Origin: Cephalotus follicularis
Lineage: Eukaryota; Streptophyta; Magnoliopsida; Oxalidales; Cephalotaceae
NCBI GenBank assembly: GCA_001972305.1
Contig: BDDD01001668.1
Coordinates: 1-64,000, forward strand
Reading direction: 5' to 3'
Length of the DNA: 64,000 nucleotides
Shown one piece after another: positions 57,708 to 64,000 of this stretch (position 1 is its first letter; each line of letters starts with the position of its first letter). The notes beneath the pieces were generated by a model. That model was not told the origin of the DNA. It saw nothing but the letters and a program-made list of their open reading frames with translations, and ran no database searches. The position numbers and the translations under genes are program-made.

Positions 57708-57719
57708 TGGTATCAGAGC
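57708..57719 (+). promoter_or_regulatory. Primer-binding site of element D, with a degenerate duplicate upstream
   Basis: TGGTATCAGAGC at 57708-57719 preceded by ACAACAG. A similar block GACAACAGTAGAGTCAGAGC lies ~84 bp upstream (57620-57639), each followed by a leader with GGATA...CTCG..AAT. The leader is therefore duplicated. Confidence 0.8.
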
Positions 57720-57816
57720 ATATTCCATATATGCTTAGCTTGGATAAGTTCCTCGGCAATTAATAAGTCGTTTTCCTAAAGTTGTGACTAATCGCCATCT
57801 TTCTTATAGGGAATAA

Positions 57817-60737
57817 ATGGACAGAAGAAGGACGCGTGCGAGAGCTATAGCTGCTGAAGCTAATGTTAGGGGAGAACCAGTGAATAATGATCCCCCACAA
57901 GCTAATGAGGGAAGAGATCCGTTGGATTGTATCGCCGACTACTTTCAGCAGCAGATGGCGTTTAACGCAACTCAGGCAGAGGAGATGCGCCGATATAATG
58001 CTCAAGCATAACCTTGATATAGGGTTCCTGATCATTGCCCGTGTGAATATGGGAATTCGTTTGGGAGAAATCTTGAAAGGTTTATGAGACAGAATCCACC
58101 GAGTTTCAGAGGCGAGTTAGATGCTACCATTGCTGAGAGGTGACTACCAGACATCGAGAAAATCTTTGAAGTGATGGACTGTACGAACGATCAAAAACTA
58201 AAGTTTGCTGTATATCGTCTATGGGGAGAGGCCACTCACTGGTGAAAGATGGTCAAGGTAAAGTAGGAGTCAGCTGGACTTGATAGTACATGAGAGAGGT
58301 TCCAGAGTGAGTTCTTGGATACATATATGCCCCGATTGAGCAACAACGAAGGGAGACAGAGCTTCTGGAGCTACGTCAAGGAGAAATGACTGTGGCTGAA
58401 TACACAACTAGATTCACGAAACTTGGTAGACACTCGGCCTATCTAGTGGTGGATGATGAGAAGAAACTTCGAAGGTTCTTGAAGGGTTTGCGACCTGATC
58501 TTTGGTCACGGATCAGAGTAATGGAGCTGGGAACTTTTGCACAGGTCGCTCAAAAAGTGAGGCTGTTGGTAAACATATCTAGTGAAGACCGTACAGAGAG
58601 GGCTCACACACAACAGAATAAACAGAGTGCTAAACAATCCAGGCCATCATCGTCAAAATGGCAAGGCAGTGGTTCACCGATGAAATCATCGAAGAATAGA
58701 TCACATTAGACTGCTTCTCAGGGTTCTCCCAGCCAAGGGAGTAATGCCAGATCCGGAGCTTGTTTCCATTGTGGCCAGGTGCGCCATTAGCAGAAAGATT
58801 GTTGGAGGATGAACGGATTGTGGTTGAGGTGTGGGGCATCTGGTCATTCCGTGAAATATCGCCCGAAGAGTCAGGCAACGGCTCCTACTGGGCCTTGGAG
58901 TAGTAGTGGTACGGCAGATGGGCAGTCACAACGGAGGGATACCGGAAAGGGTATCGCGAAAGGTAGAATTTTCACTCTCACTCAGGCAGAAGTTCCAGAG
59001 TCGACTTCTGCTGTTGGAGGTACCTTGTATGTTTATGGTTATTCTGCTAGGGTGTTAATGGATCCTGGAGCATCTAATTCATTCATTGCTTCGCGATTTG
59101 CGTCATGCCTAGATGTTACATCTGATTGCATGACATATATGTTGGATCTGAGTACAGCCAGTGGAGGCTCCATGTGTACAGACTCGGTGTATCGGAATTA
59201 CGAGATATCCATGGCAGGTATTTCTTTATATGTTGATTTGATTGTGCTGCCCATCCATGACTTTGATGTCATTCTGGGGATGGATTGGTTGTCAGCCCAT
59301 CGTGCTCATATGGACTGCTACAACAAGACTGTGGATTTTTGCCTACCTGATGGAACTACGTTTCAGTTCAAGGGAGACAAAGGATTCTCGACGCCGATTA
59401 TATCATTCATTCGTGCATTGAGGTATATGGAGAAAGGATGTGAAGGGTTTCTAGCATATGTGATTGAAAGAAGAACGAAGAAAGGTAAGAGTATGGAGGA
59501 GATTCCTATTGTGAATGAATTTTCTGATGTATTCCCTGTAGATTTGGTGTCTTTACCACCGAAGAGAAGCATGGAGTTTGTGATTGACCTGGTACCCGGT
59601 ACAACCCCTATTTCTAAGGCACCTTACTGGATGGCTCCTGCAGAGTTGCGATAATTGAAGTTACAGTTGCAAGACCTAATTGATAAGAGTTTTGTTCAGC
59701 CCAATATTTCTCCATGGGGCACACCAGTTCTGTTTGTGAAAAAGAAGGATGGGTCGATAAGGCTTTGCATCGACTATCGGATGTTGAATAAGGCCATCAT
59801 TAAGAACAAGTATCCTCTTCCGCACATTGAGTATTTGTTCGACCACTTACAAGGGTCGAGAGTATTTTCCAAACTTTATCTGAGGTCAGGTTATCACCAA
59901 CTGAGGGTGAGGGAAGGAGATGAAGAAAAGACTGCCTTCCTAACGAGGTATGGTCACTATGAGTACTTGGTAATGCTGTTTGGTGTCACCAACACACCGG
60001 CAACATTCATGTCACTAATGAATGATATGTTCCGGACTTACCTGGATAAGTTTGTGGTGGTGTTCATCGATGATATACTGGTGTACTCGAACAACGAGGA
60101 GGAGCACGCCTATCATATGGGACTAGTTTTACAGGTTCTCAGAGAGCAGCAACTGTATGCCAAGTTCGAAAAATGTGAGTTTTGGCTCGATCACGTGATC
60201 TTTCTTGGTCAGATCGTATCTAGAGAGGGTTTGGCGGTGGATCCGTCAAAGACTGAGGTGGTGCGAGGTTGGCCATAACTGAGGAACGTAGCTGAGGTAC
60301 ATAGCTTTCTTGGATTGGCAGGTTACTATCGGAGCTTCATCAAGAACTTCTCGAAGATTGCAGCACCATTGACGAAGTTGACCCAAAATAAGACTTTGTT
60401 CATTTGGGATGAGGATTGTGAGAACATCTTTCGAGATGTGAAGGACCGGTTGAATACTGCTCCTGTCTTGGCACTACCCTAGGGTGGTGAGGGTTTTGCG
60501 GTTTACAATGATGCTCAGGTAAAGGTTTGGGTTGCATACTGATGCAATGAGGCAGAGTGATTGCATATGCTTTGAGGAAGTTGAAGCCATATGAAGAGAA
60601 TTACCCGACGCATGATCTCGAACTGGCAGCAATTATATTTACTCTTAAGAAATGAAGGCACTATCTGTATGGGGCACAATTTGAGATCTTCAGTGACAAA
60701 AGGAGCTTGAGATACCTGTTCTGCCAGGAAGCACTAA
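57817..60737 (+). pseudogene. Element D gag-pol remnant, truncated in RNase H
   Basis: ATG 57817 (MDRRRTRARAIAAEAN), 6 bases after an acceptor-like CTTATAG. Gag has many stops and a frameshift near 58320; KWQGSGSPMKSSKN near 58650; CCHC knuckle near 58750 (CFHCGQVRH, then a stop). Protease LMDPGASNSFIASRF near 59057. Reverse transcriptase spans about 59510-60290, with a stop at 59652, [14 protein letters not shown], and an intact active-site box [16 protein letters not shown] reads SKLYLR, so another conserved acidic residue is lost. RNase H is broken near 60480-60560 and ends at 60737, where LTR F starts. No integrase. Most stops are at positions where relatives have W, R or Q. Confidence 0.9.
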
Positions 60738-63595
60738 TGTAACGCCCGGAATTTCATAAATAATTATTATAATATTGGCACAGTGTATGACCGTAAGGAG
60801 CCAATGGAGCCCTAATCGATAAAAAGCATCGCGTATTGGAGCCGCAGATCATAAGGCTCAAAATGACTAATAAAGCCCATTTTTAATGCGCGACAATAAG
60901 GCCCTATGTTCACATTATTATTGCGATTATTTTGGTTACCGTTTGGATAATTTATGTTGCAACACGCTGGATAATCGGGACCCAAGACTTAGTATTTTGG
61001 TTGGTAAATACTAAAGAAGAGGCAAAGTTTAAAGGAAGAAGAAATGAGACACGGGCGCATAAGGCGCCCGTGCAAAGAAAGAAACAGACGCGTGAGAGAG
61101 AGAGAGAGAGACAGCGGGAGAGAAAGGGAGAGTGGGCACCGGAGACGACGCCGGAGCCAGCCACCTGACAGGGAGAGCACGGCGGTCAGCACAGGACCTC
61201 TACCGGACGGTAACTCCTCATTCCTCTTCCTCTTTTTCCTTCTTTTCCCCTTCTATTTCCTCAACGTTTTCCCCTCAGCAGTGTGTTTCGCCACCTGTTA
61301 GTGTCGCAGATGGTGCTGGTTTTTGTCTAGAAGGCTAGCTCTGCCCGTATAGACCACTGTTGAGGCGCCATTCGGCCAGAATCGGCCGGATTCAAACTGT
61401 CGAGTTGACTCAGTGAGTCCAACTCACTGCCGCTTGTGACCACGCAATGTGCGCCTAGTCTCGGCGAGTCTTGGATAGTGGTGTGTTGATATGATGATTG
61501 TGTGTCATTTTCGGGTGGTGACCAAAGTTGTGGACGACCGGCGATTCAACTCAGTGAGTTGAACTCACTGCCGGCCGTGAAAGGGCGTTTCGGTGCCGAT
61601 TCACGGTGAGTCTTTAGCAGTTTTGTGTAGCTCGTTCAATGTGGAACCTGTTGATGGAGTGGCTGGAGCTCCGTTGGGTTGGCCGGAACTCCGGTGACGA
61701 CAATGTGTAATTTCTATCATTGTGCAGGTCGTAACGAATGTGTGATGGTTATTGCAGAAAAGAGAAATAGAGCTCTACTGACACGAGATGGAGCTGTGCT
61801 CGCAACGACGAGTGGAGCTTAGAGGAGGTGGCAGTTCGTCGATTCTACTGCAAGTCCTCCCGACTCGCAAGCTCAATAGTTAACATGTAGGGTATACATT
61901 TCTCCGATGGTACGTGCTCAGATGACTATTGCTTGATCCCTTTCGTATACGCCAGTATGGGACGATTGTATACTAATGGTAGATCACTATAGTAGGTTAT
62001 ACTACTTGCATTGCATTCGTGCATTCTAAATGGTTATATGGATTGATATGTGTACGAATTGTAATTGTATGAATGCATGATTGTACATATATATATATAT
62101 ATAAACATACGAGTATACAGGGGGATGTGTATATTGCATATGGTATACGGTTTAGATGTTGAATTCAGAGGAGATGAGTTCTTGCCTTCTCTCAATTCAC
62201 GGGCTATGGGATAAATCTTAAAAGGGCTTTGAACTGTTTTGGATATGGTTTTCACTGAATTGTGAATTGTTCTGCAAAACGATATTTCTGCCTAAACCGT
62301 CGACGCTTTCTTCTTAACTGTCGATGCTTTTATGGGTTAAACTAAACAGTCGACGCCTTATGCTTTCAAACAAACCGTTGACGCTTTATACTTATGTTTT
62401 CTAAAACTGTCGATGCTTAGGGCTAAGCATTGATGCTTAGTGCCCCGTTTTAGTTAAACACAACTGTTTTATGTGGTTTTGATCTGAAATGGGTTTCTAT
62501 ACAAATGGATTTCGTAGGAAGCCTCCCTAAGGATTTGTAACCTATGAAAATCCTTTTGTATCACATTTGATTTCTAAATCAATGTTCAAAGTGAATTTTT
62601 AACGAAAGTTCTCAATAAAAGAGTTTTACGCAAATGGTTTGAAATGGTTGTCATAAATGGTTAGGATAGTTCCATTGGGATATCGGGATGCGGATATCTT
62701 AGTTGGACTTCCTCTCCATTGTTTTATGGATTTCAAAATGGTCTGGATTGTTCCATTGGAACATTTCGGCACGTATACTTCCATTTGGACTTCCTTTCCA
62801 TTCATTATAACCTCGATAGGGACCAACCAAATGATATATGAAAATTGATTACAAAATGGATTCTGGAAACGAAAATGGCCATTGAATATGAAACAAAATG
62901 ACTCATGATTACAGAAATGATATTACATGATTTGACGGATGTGGATCCTATGAGATCCTTTACAAAATGGTCCCTATCATTTAAAAGCATACATGATTTT
63001 GGGTCACAACTATGGGATGGTTGATTGATTGTATTGTATGAGACCAACGAGATAACCCATCCATGACTTCATTTCCATCGTGAATGTCATGAATGTTAGA
63101 CCACAGAGCTACACCACATTGTGATCGTGGACCATACAAAAGAGTTTTACCTCACCTTGTGGTTAACCATTCTGTAGCATGTTTACCTTACATTGTGATC
63201 GCGGACCATACAAAAGAGTTTTACCTCACATTGTGATTGCGGACCATTATGTACATAACTTATCTCACATCGTGGTGTAGACCATACAAAAGAGTTTACC
63301 CCACGTTGTGAGATGACCAATATGAATTATGATACGACGCTGTGGTCAGTGTTATCTAATTCCTCACATCTCCACGACACCAAAAGTTCGTCGAGGGTGG
63401 GATGGACCCTATGGACTGATTGTCCCTATGATTGATATGGATTGTTATATGGATTGTCTGCAGGCCTATGGCCTTTGATGTAATTAGGACTAGCTAAATA
63501 TACCCCACTTAGGGACGGCTGGTATATTGAAGCTGTGCACATTTGCCATTTATACACATGACATCACATGGCATATTGATACACACACACACACA

Positions 63596-63637
<42 letters not shown>

Positions 63638-63845
63638 TGTTCACCACATGACTTATGATTGCATTGGATGCATGCATAGCACCTTACTACCCTGTGGCAT
63701 GCATGACATATCTTTATATTGTTGCATGCATGGTATATAGTATAGCCTTCCGCCTTACGGATGGTACGGTACGAATCATGCGGTTATGGAACGAGTAAGA
63801 TATGGTTACGGATCTTGTCGTTATGGATCATGATGGTCAAGATTG
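60738..63845 (+). repeat. LTR F (same family as LTR H), inserted in D
   Basis: Starts TGTAACGCCCGGAATTTCAT at 60738, inside the RNase H region, with no polypurine tract before it, so it is a separate insertion. GC-rich block (about 61080-61660) with TTGACTCAGTGAGTCCAACT and CAACTCAGTGAGTTGAACTC, donor-like AACAT/GTAGGG near 61885, CGTCGACGC palindromes at 62299, 62320 and 62349 with variants to about 62440, and short tandem repeats 63110-63310. Interrupted at 63846, so whether it is a solo LTR or part of a longer element cannot be told. Confidence 0.82.
63574..63637. repeat. (CA)n(TA)n microsatellite in LTR F
   Basis: CA dinucleotides with one break, then TA dinucleotides, about 64 bases. 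Confidence 0.95.
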
Positions 63846-64000
63846 TGTCATGCCCCCGTTTTCCAAGAAGGCAAATTTAAAGTGGTAAGGCAATCAACAT
63901 AACATAATTCAGCTTATGTGATAAAAATATAAACAAAAACCTTCAATAGCGGAAGCAATAACATGAAGTAAGCTGAATTTAAATATGGATCACGCATCCC
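63846..64000 (-). repeat. LTR end on the minus strand, cut by the window edge
   Basis: Starts TGTCATGCCCCCGTTTTCC, the reverse of an LTR end GGGGGCATGACA, and continues AATTCAGCTTATG, AGCGGAAGCAATAACATG and CACGCATCCC like the ends of LTRs B, C and K. The rest lies beyond the window. Confidence 0.8.

Overview
This window is nuclear DNA from a flowering plant (a dicot is likely but unproven) made almost entirely of nested transposable elements, as in pericentromeric heterochromatin. No intact host gene, tRNA, rRNA or CRISPR array was found. Plant origin rests on Ty3/gypsy chromovirus polyproteins of the Tekay/Del type with a C-terminal chromodomain, primer-binding sites TGGTATCAGAGC (plant initiator-Met tRNA), very long LTRs of about 2.4-3.5 kb, a CACTA-like transposon, and gene fragments whose closest remembered relatives are plant NDUFA9, plant cationic amino acid transporters and plant kinesin-4.

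Layout, left to right. (1) 1-3238: right part of a CACTA-like transposon carrying intron-containing pieces of three unrelated genes, all on the + strand, with a ~145-bp repeat module at each junction; it interrupts the 5' LTR of the next element. (2) 3239-13752: chromovirus A, badly decayed; its 3' LTR is split by solo LTR K (8918-12375, duplication ACTGC). (3) 13853-36840: chromovirus B, flanked by CATTT. Its pol gene is split by a minus-strand, pol-less element C (19070-31245), whose 5' LTR in turn holds an artefactual A-run, a 25-base assembly gap, a segment that may not be plant, and non-autonomous element E. B's chromodomain is split by a 1-kb copia-like solo LTR (33105-34113, GACAC). (4) 37243-39731: LTR L, interrupted by (5) element H/D (LTR from 39732, gag-pol 57817-60737). 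H's LTR is split by solo LTR G (42075-45021) and by the nearly complete minus-strand chromovirus I (45147-56422, CGTAT), whose 5' LTR holds solo LTR G' (51397-54065, CGTGG). (6) 60738-63845: LTR F of the same family as H, inserted in D's RNase H region and itself interrupted at 63846 by a minus-strand LTR.

The target-site duplications give a relative order: L before H before G, I and F; I before G'; F before the terminal LTR; A before K and the CACTA-like element; B before C before E; B before the copia-like LTR. No polyprotein reads through: each has stops, frameshifts, deletions or lost catalytic residues.

Four patterns stand out from the general TE decay: a dispersed module with several short hairpins, one with a UNCG-type tetraloop kept despite base changes; arrays of GTCGAC-type palindromes spaced mostly ~21 bp in almost every LTR family; a recurring splice donor in LTRs paired with an acceptor just before gag; and the captured-gene CACTA-like element. 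All comparisons were made by eye.
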